A DNA stretch of 64,000 bases from Asterias rubens (GCF_902459465.1 NC_047063.1:16891685-16955684), one strand, 5' to 3'. Positions 24,301-34,461 are shown, numbered from the stretch's first letter. Numbers and translations: made by a program. The notes: a model not told the origin generated them from the letters alone.

Positions 24301-27300
24301 TCTACTCAGCTCAGCCTCGCTGAGGAACAGGGACGTTTCTAAAGAGACGACGGACAACTTGAAGGCGTTGTATCAGAAAGGACACACCCCGTCTACGGCA
24401 CTGGAGATTCTCAAACATAATCTACGCGAGGAATTCTCTGCGAATTACAGTCACGTCTTAGGAGACAGATCACTGTGTCCAGATCTGAATTATTGCTACA
24501 GGTTTGTCTAACATTTGTTATGTTTGTTTGTCTGTGAGTTACCAGGAAACACCATTTCATTGCTTTGCTAATTGCCGAAGTCTGTGCTTTCAAGTTTTAT
24601 AAAAATACAACATGGTTTGAGGGTGATTGGTCGATGTTAGCTCCCCGAGGGGATTGGAAGTTGAAAAACTAGTTCCCGATGCGAACTAGTTTGTCAACTA
24701 ATACCGATGGAGCTGATATCGACTAGTAACCCGAAAATAAACCATGTTGTTTACTATACTTCATACATATTCAGCAACTGTATTACTGTAACGATGTTAC
24801 GTTGCGATGTTCATGCATGTATACAAAACAGTACAACCATCGTAACAGGTAAAGCGCATGAAAAGTAGAATAACGCCCGGGTCTGAAGTCGCACAATGGT
24901 ATTGCGCATGACAAGTAGAATAGCTCCTGGGCTGCCCGGGCACTATTCTACTTCTCATGCGCATAAACCATGTGCGTGATTACTCACGTGCGTGCTTAGT
25001 AATATCAAAATTAGCACCTGGTACGTGATGATTCACGGACCAGTAAGAACTGGACTCTCGATCATGAATATGTATGAGGAATAGTAATGAAGAATACTTA
25101 ATGATACCCTTAATACAAATAAGGCAAATTTTTAATAATACAATAGCGCTTGTTTGAGTTTAAACAGTTTTTTTAGGTTTTTGTTAAGATACTTTGCTCG
25201 TAATTAAGTTCTGGTTTTGCGAACAAAATTCTGGTCACAGTAAAAGCCAGGTTGTCTTGTGGGTTTTCACCCCAAATTCCAGACCTGATAAAGGGGTCTC
25301 CCTGAGTTGTGGTAGTTTTGAAATGTACCGGTAGTGTGATTACCTGACGTTTTGACCAACAGACCTTTACAAGTTACCACCGTCTTTGTCATGTCTCCTG
25401 TATTCAATAGCAGTAATGATTGTTAGTATTCATTGCAGTGAAAAATTCTTCTTCCAGCCCGATTTGGTTAAGTTGCTTCAGATTGAAGAAATCAAGGCTA
25501 CAGCACCATGATGAATGTCTATTTAGTTTCTTACGCTATTTTTAATTGTTTTTGTTATGGTTTTTATAGGCTGTACTACAGATTGGCTAAGCAAGCTACT
25601 AAAGGCGCCTCAGGAGCAGACATCTACGTCAATCTGGAAGCCAGGCTCGCCTCCTACAATGAGGAATATACTGATGAATGCGCCAAGATGCAACAGACTA
25701 AGGACGGTGAAGTAGTCATATCCATCTGCACCCCACTCATCAAAAGGGTACACACTCACTTGGATCTCTGCGGTCAGGTGCTGTTTATCGATTCATCGTA
25801 TAACAAAGAGGAAACCAAGTGTTACCTGTTTGTTTTGTTAGCGCACTCAACGGCTGGTGGGTTACCACTTGGGGTGATCATCACATCTTCAGAGAAGGAG
25901 TCGACCCTCACCGCGGGACTTGAACTCCTTAAGACGCAGCTACCAGATCGCGCGTTTGGTGGGCGGGGCACTCACGGCCCGGAGGTGGCTATAATGAGTG
26001 ATTGTCTCCCTCTTCAGCGTGCACTCCACTCTGTGTATCCGATGACGGAGTTCATGCTCTGTGAGTTTCAGTTGTTGCAGTCAACTTGGAAATGGCTGTG
26101 GAACGACGCCAATAAAATCCTCCCAGACGACCGGCCGGCTTTACTGGCCACCACAACGGCAATGGTGAACAGTAACTCGAGTGAGGAGCTCATGGAGAAA
26201 TTCACTGCCGCTCAGAGTGACGACTCCTTGAAGGAGTACACCGGGTTCAAAGTGCATTTAGCTGAAGTGTTTAAGAGAAGGAACGGGTGGGAAACATGTT
26301 GCTACGATCGGCTGCTAGTACTTCCAGAGATCACACTTGAAGTTTCCAAGGCTGCGATGCACGTCTTTAAGGATAAGATCCTGTATAAGCTGAAAAACTA
26401 CACTCTAAGCCAAGCAGTGGAATTCATCTTGGGAAGGTTTGATGTAGTCTATAAGCGCCGTCTGATTGAGGTGATCAACAAAAAAGTAACTTGCCTACTG
26501 AATTCCAAATATGTACCTCTGGGACGGGACTTGGACTGTAAAGCTATAGCGCAGGTAATTTTACATTGTAGTTCTTAATCCTGTAGAGACCGTACAGGTG
26601 TGTGTTGAGTTAAATCAATCTTTATTGAGCAAACCAATATAAAAAATATCAATAGATAAAGGATAAAGAATGCACACTTAACCTAGGTCATGTATCATGG
26701 TCAACAAAGTTGGCCATGGTACAGTGCAGGGCAGAAAAAAAGAAAGCAAAAAATGTACACATAACACCGACGGAAAAGCAAATGAGCAACAACTGTAACT
26801 TAAGCTTTTATGCCCATATAGCATTTGCAAGCAGCTCGTACCATAATCCTCATAGTCATACAGTATAGTTAATACAGGAAAATACTGAATGTTGAAGCGC
26901 CTTGAGCAACACTGAGTGACGAATATGTGCGCAATACATGAAGCCACTTTTATTATAACTTTGTATTACCAACATGCCTTTTGTGGCAGCAAGCCGTTTG
27001 TACCAAAATGCCCCTTGTGACAGCATCAGCTTCTCACAAAATGCTCCTTTTGACAGCAAGCGGCTTGTACCAAAATGCCCCTTGTGACAGCATCAGCTTC
27101 TCACAAAATGCTCCTTTTGACAGCAAGCGGCTGGTACCAAAATACACATTACATTACATGTAGCAGTTGGAATACCTTGTACGAAAATTGTACAAAAAGT
27201 TGTCCTGTACGAAAATGCCCCAAATAATCTTATGCAAGTGTGGCTTGTCGTGGTCAAGCAGTTTTCTTCCCTCCTAACGAATCAAAAAATTGCAATCACT

Positions 27301-29903
27301 GGCTCTGTTACATGTAAATGTATGTGGTCATAGGCCCCTATCACTTGGGATGGGTCAATGTGGCTGCATAAGGCGCTTTCCATGTACATGCCATGTCCTT
27401 CGCAGTTCAGCTTTTCAGTTGACAGTAAGGATGTTATGCCTCCCCAGGGTTTATCCTTGACATTTAAAGCCATTGGACACTTTCGGTAAACAGTATTGTC
27501 CAAGGCCCACACTTCGTGTATCACAACTTATATATAAAATAACAAACCTGTTAAAATTTATGCGCAATTGGTCATCGAAGTCGGGAGAAAATAACGGGAA
27601 AACCCACCCTTGTTTCCGCACGTTTCGCCGTGTCAAGACATGTGTTTAAAATAAATCCGTAATTCTCGATATCGAGAATTGTGATTGTTTTAATGTTTTC
27701 TCAAAAAGTAAAGCATTTCATGGAATGATATTTCAAGAGAAGTCTTTCACCATTACCTTCTGTAAACCCTGTAAGTTATTTGTAAATCTGTGAACTTTTA
27801 TTTTATTTTTCTGTTCCGAAAGTGTCCAATGGCTTTAAAGGACCAGCTGGCAAGTCTATTCTCTATTCCGGAGGTTTGTCCATATTTCATAATAATGGGG
27901 AGTGTGTTTCAATTCAACACCAAACTAGCCAGGCACACCACTTGCAGAGAAATTTAACTGGTCCTCCGATGTTTTAACCAGCATTTGGCCACAACCACTT
28001 ATGCGGAGAACGCTGCTCCAAAAATATTATTGTTGAAGTATGAACCGGGCTAAACTCAAAGATTGTGAAACTTTAATGTTAACAGGTTGATAGCTCTCAC
28101 TACACCGTGCCAAGTCTGTCTGACCAGCAGGACCATCTGGTCAACACGGACATCGGAACGTGTACCTGCCCACTAGGAATGAAAGGTGGCCCATGCAAAC
28201 ACCAGCATGCTGTCATCAAGAAATTCAAACTCTCTGGATATTTAGGCACACCAATACCACCAGAGCAGAAGAGCGTATATGGAGTCATTGCATCCGATCA
28301 GGGTACATATAATAGACTAATAGAGTGGCGACAAGATCTTAAACGTCTGTTAAAAACCGACAGGGTCATGGCTGTGCGATAAAGGCCCGAGCCGAAGGGC
28401 CTTTATTGCAGGGCCACGACCCTGTCGGTTTTCAACAGCCTTTACTAAGTTACTAAGGGAATTAAAGGGTAGCGGCAAGTTTTTTAACGGCCGTTTAAAA
28501 CCGGCAGGGTCATTGCCCTGAGATAAAGTCCCGAGCCATTATCGCACGGCACTGATCCTGCAAGGTTTTAAACGGACAATAAGAACGAGTCACTACTCTT
28601 TTATTCCCATTCATAATTGCCCTTTTGTTAAAAAACGTCAAAAATACAGTTATAGACGCTTAAGGTTTGAAGAATTATTTTCAAAAACTTTGTGAAGAAT
28701 CTGTGTGATGCGCGTGGGTTGTGTGTATGCACGCGCGCTTAGAGATAGATTACGCGCGTGCTTAGAAATAGATTGCGCGTTGTTACTAATAGCTATGAAT
28801 TGTGCATTCCGCGTGATAGTATTGGCGTATGCGGGTGCCCGACACGCAGAAGCCAGCCAGTTATTAACAGCTCCAGCTGGTCATTATCAACCGTTTAAAC
28901 ACCCCCACGTGACGCGCTCTCCATCAAGAGGAGAAGCGAAACTGTCTGGGGTATTTATGAATACTCTTTTATTCCCATTCATAAATGCCCTTTTGTTAAA
29001 AAGTGAGAAAGAAATTATGACAATCTACTTCAAAGCGATTTTTTTTTATTTTGTGCAATTTGGTAACAATTCTGTTTGGGGCTCATTGGGTTGAGTGTAT
29101 GAGCCTGTAATTCTGTAAAAATAGATTACACGCTGGTACCAATAGCTACATGTATACGCAGCGTACATGAGCCAGCCGGTTATAAACAGCTCCATTTATG
29201 TCTTTATCAGCCGTTTAGTTTCAGACTATTCCCTTATTTTATAACTATCATGGATCCCTTGGGGTTTTTTTTTACAGGAAAACCGATCTTTAAGGTTGAA
29301 CCTGTGGATGAACCTCCCTCATCTGTAACATCTGCTGCAGTGGAAGCTGATGACGACTTCCCCATGCCTGTGACGCCCACCGCAGGAGATTCTGTGGAGA
29401 TCACAGTAGCTCAAGAAATCATAGCCGCTGCTACAAACTTAAAGGCTCTTCCGAAACCAACTGAAGATACCTCAAAGACTGTGCAAGATCATGAAGATCA
29501 TTCGTACGATATCTTATCAGTTATTCGACAACAGAAACCGTGTCTACCTTTCCTCCAACAGAACTCGTGTCTACCTTTCCTCCCTAAGAGGTCATCACTT
29601 TTGCCTCTGGATCAAAGACTCAAGAGGGTGTTCGATATTATCAAACAGAAGATCAAGAGTGAACCTGGGACCTATCGAGGTGCAATCAAGTCCTTTGTTA
29701 CAAACTTTGAGAACCTGGACTCAGATAGTGCATTGGTCTCATCGCTGTATACATTCGGAAAGTCTTCTGGAGACACGTTGAAGGCAGCTAAGCGCCATAA
29801 GATGATAGCGTGGAAGTCACTACGGAATGCAAGTCATCTTAAAGAGGAGTCAACGGCTGTACCTGCGGAAGCAGAGGCAGAGCAGACTCAAATGGGACAA
29901 TAG
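21352..29903 (+). CDS. MULE-transposase-like protein with CCHH zinc region and SWIM zinc finger
   Basis: Seven exons join in one frame to 838 residues: 21352-21432, 23167-23367, 23667-23803, 24232-24501, 25570-26554, 28086-28302 and 29278-29903. Residues about 95-162 hold C99, C120, H160 and H162 (EHNHDL), a WRKY/GCM1- or FLYWCH-like zinc site expected to bind DNA. Residues about 231-430 resemble the MULE transposase core, with Asp304 in LFIDSSYNKE, Asp374 in IMSDCLPLQRAL and LCEFQLLQSTWKWLW. The last has Gln397 where the family usually has His. A SWIM finger follows at C584-x-C586-x8-C595-x-H597 (GTCTCPLGMKGGPCKHQHAV). The C-terminal 200 residues are acidic then basic. Two donors are GTTTGT, weaker than usual. 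The exon 6 donor at 28303 was chosen because only it joins the last exon in frame. Intact frame plus six introns favours a domesticated host gene over a fresh transposon, though a captured or intron-bearing Mutator element remains possible. Confidence 0.78.
21755..21811. repeat. right-end fragment of a GGCCAAGTAAAAAA MITE
   Basis: GGACGCGAAACATTTTGTTT and ACTTGGCC followed by TTA match the right end of the intact element at 55449-55818. It lies in intron 1 of the transposase-like gene. Confidence 0.6.
21944..21988. repeat. GTTT tetranucleotide microsatellite
   Basis: TTGT/GTTT repeated about ten times, then a short TCTG stretch. Intron 1 of the transposase-like gene. Confidence 0.9.
22372..22680. 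repeat. 309-bp MITE with ~75-bp inverted arms
   Basis: AACTGCGCCAATAAAGTATC at the left and GATACTTTATTGGCGCAGTT at the right are perfect mirrors. The arm continues through AACACTTACAAATG and TATCGGAACCTGAAATAGTA. It lies in intron 1 of the transposase-like gene. Confidence 0.9.
22828..22944. repeat. foldback MITE with TAGACCCAGTAACTGG ends, copy 1
   Basis: TAGACCCAGTAACTGGGGCG against GTCGCAGTTACTGGGTCTA, inner arm TGTATTCCTTTTTTCAAAAT against AAAAAAAGGAATACAG. The full copy 2 is at 35644-35777. Confidence 0.9.
24600..25092. repeat. ~0.5-kb dispersed repeat F, copy 2, inverted
   Basis: Inverted relative of 19186-19815: it starts CAACATGGTTTGAGGG, has GTTGAAAAACTAGTTCCCGA and GAATAGCTCCTGGGCTGCCC, and ends GATCATGAATATGTATGAGG. 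It lies in intron 4 of the transposase-like gene. Confidence 0.8.
26978..27146. repeat. tandem repeat of about 70 bp, 2.3 copies
   Basis: CAAGCCGTTTGTACCAAAAT then GCCCCTTGTGACAGCATCAG, CTTCTCACAAAATGCTCCTT and TTGACAG occur twice, with a third partial start. Intron 5 of the transposase-like gene. Confidence 0.85.
27464..27838. repeat. MITE family A relative with distinct ends (copy 9)
   Basis: The ends TTAAAGCCATTGGACACTTT and AAAGTGTCCAATGGCTTTAA are perfect mirrors. The body keeps AATAACAAACCTGTTAAAAT and GCAATTGGTCATCGAAGTCG, but the centre has AATTCTCGATATCGAGAATT instead of the GAGACCTCA palindrome. This looks like a sub-family. Confidence 0.85.
28345..28440. repeat. ~95-bp hairpin element, just after exon 6
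   Basis: The left arm TTAAAAACCGACAGGGTC is mirrored by GACCCTGTCGGTTTT, and the inner arm GATAAAGGCCC by GGGCCTTTAT. A diverged copy (AAAACCGGCAGGGTCATTGC to CCTGCAAGGTTTTAAACGG) lies at 28488-28577. The open frame past 28302 runs into this hairpin, one reason for ending the exon earlier. Confidence 0.85.
28488..28577. repeat. second, diverged hairpin copy
   Basis: CCGTTTAAAACCGGCAGGGT and ATCCTGCAAGGTTTTAAACG are the arms; it stands in tandem with the hairpin at 28345-28440. Confidence 0.7.
28590..29230. repeat. two diverged direct repeats of about 370 bp
   Basis: TACTCTTTTATTCCCATTCA occurs near 28594 and 28963, followed each time by CCCTTTTGTTAAAAA. AATAGATT plus ACCAATAGCTA-like blocks and AGCCAGCC(A/G)GTTAT(T/A)AA likewise recur. 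Intron 6 of the transposase-like gene. Confidence 0.6.
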
Positions 29904-29906
29904 TCT

Positions 29907-30196
29907 TTAAAGGCAGTGGACACAAGTGGTAAATGTCAAAGACCAGTCTTCTCACTTAATTTGAGCTCGATTGGTCGTCAAAGTTGCGTGATAATAATGA
30001 AGGAAAAAACACCCTTGTCACACGAAGTTGTGTGCTTTCAGATGCTTGATTTTGAGACCTCAAATACTAAATCTGAGGTCTCGAAATCAAATACGTGGAA
30101 ATTTACTTCTTTCGCGAAAACTATGTTACTTCAGAGGAGGTCGTTTCTCACACTGTTTTACAGCTTCCCATTACTCGTTACCAAGTAAGGTTTTAT
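29907..30196. repeat. MITE family A, copy 10, left part, 4 bases after the stop codon
   Basis: TTAAAGGCAGTGGACACAAG begins at 29907; the stop of the transposase-like gene is at 29901-29903. The element is split by the family B insertion 30197-30570 and resumes at 30571-30632. Confidence 0.85.
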
Positions 30197-30570
30197 TTGG
30201 TTTGCGGTAACACCATGTGTGTATCTACTTGCCAGGTAGAGTTGTTCTTAGGGAACTGTCTTGCTTTATTCTACTGCCGTGGAGTAGATAATCGGAGGTT
30301 CGGGAGACTTCTCAGTTCTGAAAAGAATTGTACTGCTTTTTAACTATTACCAGGGCGGATGGTATAGAAATTAGACTGGACTACTACTTTAGCTTATAGG
30401 ATCGTAATTAACTGTACTGCTGCGGAGTCAGTTTTGAAATTGGTCTCAACGTTTCGACTAGCTTGACAGTTCCCTAAGAACAACTCTACCTGGCAAGTAG
30501 ATACACACATGGTGTTACCGCAAACCAAAAATACATTGATACCTCACCATGCAATGCCTCAAATCCTATA
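30197..30570. mobile_element. MITE family B, most complete copy, nested in a family A element
   Basis: The arm TTGGTTTGCGGTAACACCAT, CTACTTGCCAGGTAGAGTTG, TTCTTAGGGAACTGTC is answered by GACAGTTCCCTAAGAACAAC, CAACTCTACCTGGCAAGTAG and ATGGTGTTACCGCAAACCAA, over 60 bases of mirror. The right end continues to CAATGCCTCAAATCC; the left is about 40 bases shorter. AAGTAAGGTTTTAT of the host flanks both sides. Confidence 0.88.
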
Positions 30571-30632
30571 TAAGTAAGGTTTTATGTTTTAAATTATTTT
30601 GACTGATTACCAATAGTGTCCACTGTCATTAA
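30571..30632. repeat. MITE family A, copy 10, right part
   Basis: AAGTAAGGTTTTATG, then ATTACCAATAGTGTCCACTG; it completes the element broken at 30196. Confidence 0.85.
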
Positions 30633-31447
30633 TACCTCACAGTGCCTGAAACGTTCCCTTAGCCCTCTTTCTGACAGGTTACCTATCTCAATCAGCCAAT
30701 ATCCCTCATTCCTACATGTATGTCTCTAACATAAGTTAAAATGGGGGTTCTAGCCATCGTATTCGATACCCTTCCATGTGCGAAAATTTGTCAACATCCA
30801 AGATGATATCATTCTGAGAAAAATGGGTCTCTACATTTTCGTACGGGGATGTTTAAGTCCATTCCTGACTTTTGATAACATTAACATGTAATCAATACAG
30901 CCTTGAATTTTACATTTTTACTGACAAAAAATCCTCCTTGGATTGTTAAGATACCTTGGTTGTTGAAATCCAATAACGTTATGTTTCAAATTTCGCTCTA
31001 AAAAATTAAGCTGTAAACAAGAAACATCCCCTTACACAAATGTAGAGACCTATTTTTCTCAGAATGATGTCATCAGGACCATAAGCAGAGAATCTGCGCT
31101 TACGAAAACAGGGAATTCTGTGCTTACGGCAAGGTTATTTCACAGGTTAGCGGCAAATTTGGCTTCTGCGCGTGCGTACTCAATGTTACTAGGCGTTCTA
31201 CGCTTACAAGGCTAGCGCAGAAATTCAGCGCTTGATGGTAAGCGGGAATCGTGATCGTAAGTGCAGAATTTTGCGGTAAGCAGAGCCATGAAATTGGGCC
31301 CTGATGTTTTGGATGTTGAATGGAAGAGTATCAAAAACAATGGCAAGTTTAACGTGGTGTTAGAGACTCACATGAGGTCTTCTATCTTTTTGAAAATGAG
31401 TACCCTTCTCTTCAATTAAGATTAAAATGTCTGACCCGATGTTAAGC

Positions 31448-31628
31448 AATAGACCTTTATCATGGTGCAGCCATCTTGATTTCTCCCATTGATATCATTG
31501 TTACCCAACCGAGGCTGGAAGAACAAAATAGTCTGGTTCTTATTTGCAAAATGATTGTTAGCATTCATTATTGATATTCGATACGAGGTACATGACCAAG
31601 ATGGAGGCAGGGTGATAGAGGTCTATTG
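31448..31628. repeat. ~180-bp MITE with GCAGCCATCTT arm, copy 2
   Basis: AATAGACCTTTATCATGGTG at the left and GATAGAGGTCTATT at the right are imperfect mirrors. The body matches 5563-5749, including CCGAGGCTGGAA and TCTGGTTCTTATTTGCA. Confidence 0.85.
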
Positions 31629-32547
31629 TTATAAGGGCTTACATGTACAGTCCTCAATCCTCCATAATTCTCAAATTAATGGAGAAGGATTTTAGAGGAT
31701 CAGGGTGTAAAACATACTTTAAAGGGCTCTGTTTATCATTGGTTCCAGTCACTCTAAAGCCATGTTTCCAATGGACTGTTTCTGACGCTGCCACGGGGAA
31801 AGTAACTGTGTCTGGCTTTCGTATAATTCTACCGTGCGTTCCCCCCTGGACTTATATTCTGCGGCTATTGCATCGTGTTTCACAGTGTGGTCGCAGTAGT
31901 ACAGCTCGGAGCTGTTCCCTTGTACTTCTACAGCTCTGCGTGAAAGTATTGCTTGACCTCTTTTTAGCCTGTTAGTTTTACATCACGGTCGCGGTTAGTT
32001 GACAGGGAGGTCAGTTTACCATTGGATTAAATGTTGTCATTCTACAGAAATCTCTTGGTACTTAAACAGACAAAAGTCTAAAGGGAACACTTCTTAAGCA
32101 TTCAATTGTTTTTTCCTCTGTGCTCTTACTTTTGAAATAAAGACTGCCATTGTAATAGTCAAAAATCATGTTAAGATATTGTGTAGTTGAACTGCAGGAA
32201 ACCTGACCCCAAGTGGCGCAAGCAATATTTGTCATGTGATGACTTCAGGTGATAATGACCAGTACAGTCCTCTCTTTACATTATTGATGTTCGCATAACA
32301 AGATTAAACCTAGAAAATTAGTTATCTCTGATGCAATTAAAAATGAAATGATCAGTTTGATGAGTGAACAAATGTTTTAATTTTCAAAACTTGATTTTTA
32401 ACAAATGGGCATTGGGACCTAGTCAATATTCACAAAACTTTAGCAAACTTTCATTTTTCTGTTGGTTGCTTTTTTATGTTTCTGTAGCTTCTTTTTTATT
32501 TATGGGTAAGGGAATACTGACGGGTGAACTCCACATTTTTATTGATT

Positions 32548-32790
32548 AAAGGAACATGATGCCTTGGATCGGTCGAGTTGGTCTTTGAAAAGCATTTGAA
32601 AGTGTTTGTTTTGAAATGCAAATGGTGAGATAGATCATTTAAAAGTAGAATATAATGATCCACACACACATAACTCGAAATTGCACGGTTTTCCTTTCAT
32701 GCCACGTACAAACACGGTCGGCCATTTTGTGGAGTCAAAATTTTGCTTTTCAAACACCAACTCGTTCGATCCAATGCAACCTGTTTCTGT
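32548..32790. repeat. palindromic repeat family C, copy 2
   Basis: It starts AAAGGAACATGATGCCTTGG and TCGGTCGAGTTGGTCTTTGA, has AACACGGTCGGCCATTTTGT, and ends CAACTCGTTCGATCCAATGC. Confidence 0.75.
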
Positions 32791-32832
32791 AACTGCTTTG
32801 TTTTTTAAAGAAATAAACAAAAAAATGGCTAC

Positions 32833-32872
<40 letters not shown>

Positions 32873-32939
32873 AGTCTGCCACAAACAATGCTAAAGCCAC
32901 TCTAGGTACGGGGCTATAAGAAGACCAACAAGAAGTAAC

Positions 32940-33073
32940 TATAAATACTAATTAGTAATCTTGCGGGTACAATTGTTTATAAGATCTCATTTGTGGGAGT
33001 GTTGGCTCTGAAAAGAGCTGGTGTGGTCTCGACGTTTCGAACAATATACTCTGCTCGCCTTTAGGAGAAAATA
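32940..33073. repeat. GGCTCTGAAAAGAGC repeat, copy 3
   Basis: It carries TAATCTTGCGGGTACAA, GTGTTGGCTCTGAAAAGAGC, GTCTCGACGTTTCGAACAAT and ACTCTGCTCGCCTTTAGGAG. Confidence 0.65.
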
Positions 33074-33082
33074 ATACGATAC

Positions 33083-33199
33083 TCAGAGGGAGTCGTTTCT
33101 CACAATGTTTTATACCAACAGCTCTCCATTACTCTTTACCAAGTAAGGTTTTATGCTAATAATTATTTTGAGTTATTACCAATATTGTACTGCCTTTAA
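33083..33199. repeat. MITE family A, copy 11 (right third only)
   Basis: It begins CAGAGGGAGTCGTTTCTCAC and ends ATTGTACTGCCTTTAA. Confidence 0.75.
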
Positions 33200-33999
33200 A
33201 GAAAAAATCTGCTTAAGCAGGAAAATAGCTTGCTTATTTTACACATATTGCTGGTAATCTAATTTTACTACAATGTAAGCCACGATGTTGTTTGCTTAAG
33301 CAAAATGTTGTGCTTAAGCAGCTCCATGAATTTTGGCCCTGGGTGGTCTGGGTCTTTAAAAGGGGGATCCGAGGCCGGCCAGTCGTTTTCAGGAATTGTT
33401 TTCGGTTGGAAAATTTGTTTCACTTGTCCATAGAGCAAGAAACTTGCTCTATGACTGGTCTAAAACTGTTGCTTGAGAGACGTTTATTGCTGGTCCCAAT
33501 TTCATTGAAAATATTGCTTAACGATTTTCTGCTTAGCAGAAAATAGCATGATACCAGTCACAAATTGTACACTTGACATATGATAGCTTGGCCGGTAACC
33601 TTATTGTGCTTAGCTATCTTTTGTGCTTATAAGCTGCTCTATGAAATTGGGTCCAGGCCAGGTGTACTTCACATAATTATGTAAGGATATGTCCTAGGAT
33701 TTATTTTATTTTATTTGAAGGGTTGCTGATACCTAAAGACCTCATTTTACAATTTGACTTTTCTTGTTTTGTTTTTTTACTTTGATTACATTTGTGGTTT
33801 TCCAAATAAACTTGAGCAATCAACTTGAGCAACCATATCTGTGGTGTGCATTTGTCTTTTTATGTAGCTTTTGTTTTCCAATTTTATATAAGTACCTCAA
33901 AATATATTATTTTGACTTATTTATGAGCTGCTGAATCACAAAATTATACTCTTATAATTTAATATTGTTCCGGTACCTACTGCTAAAACATCTCGGTGG

Positions 34000-34135
34000 T
34001 CACTTTTTGTATGACACTGCTCTAGAATTGCAAAGGTCGTGGGCTCGAATCCCACCCAAGTAATATGCCTGTGATTTTGCGCACAGAACTCAGGAAAGTA
34101 CTGAGTTCAGTGCAACACACACAGGTGTATATCCG
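34000..34135 (+). repeat. tRNA-derived SINE, plus-strand copy
   Basis: B box GTGGGCTCGAATCCCACCCA followed by AGTAATATGCCTGTG and CAGAACTCAGGAAAGTACTG, the same tail as 16440-16600. Confidence 0.65.
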
Positions 34136-34453
34136 GATAAAACCAAAATGAATATTCTTCTAATGCTTTGTGGATTGTCATAAAAGCACAGATGATTTTG
34201 TGGTAGACTGCACATTTCATTTTCGAAGTGTGTCACCAACTCTAATTAATTTAAACCAGTTTTTAATTAACTTACACCAGTTTTTACAAGCCAGAATAAA
34301 CCACTTAATTTCCACTTAAAGCCACTGAAATTATTGAAGAGGAATTTCCAATAAAAGGTGTTTTTTCCCTGATTATAAATTACTTCAAAGAATTGTACGA
34401 TGATCTCCAAAGTGAACATGGTGAATGCCTTCCATAAAATAATTCATTCACCG

Positions 34454-34461
34454 TGACGTCA
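34454..34461. promoter_or_regulatory. CRE-type palindrome TGACGTCA upstream of PMPCB
   Basis: A full CREB/ATF consensus lies 35 bases before the start codon at 34497. Whether it is promoter or 5' untranslated sequence depends on the unknown transcription start. Confidence 0.4.

Larger units (their letters stand above)
29904..34453. other. repeat-rich spacer between the transposase-like gene and PMPCB
   Basis: No gene found. Besides listed elements, 31080-31302 holds GCGCTTACG...AAATTGGGCCC repeat debris. A poly-T run of about 30 lies at 32837-32866. 33200-33655 holds several CTTAAGCAG...ATGAAATTGGG segments. Confidence 0.5.

Noticed and set aside
25459-25510. Possible small exon PDLVKLLQIEEIKATAP after an AG
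   Set aside because: It meets a stop (TGA) with no donor in frame, and the flanking exons already join correctly without it.
25508-25569. Upstream Met start of the long transposase-like open frame
   Set aside because: The sequence before 25570 is intronic: the acceptor TTTTTATAG and phase join the exon ending at 24501, giving YCYRLYYRL. The Met frame has hydrophobic chance sequence.
28303-28381. Continuation of exon 6 to the stop at 28381
   Set aside because: The end of this frame is the hairpin arm, and only a donor at 28303 connects to the long last exon in phase. Kept as a finding, not as the model.
28705-29094. 129-residue open frame
   Set aside because: It overlaps the diverged direct repeats in an intron; no family resemblance and no splice context.
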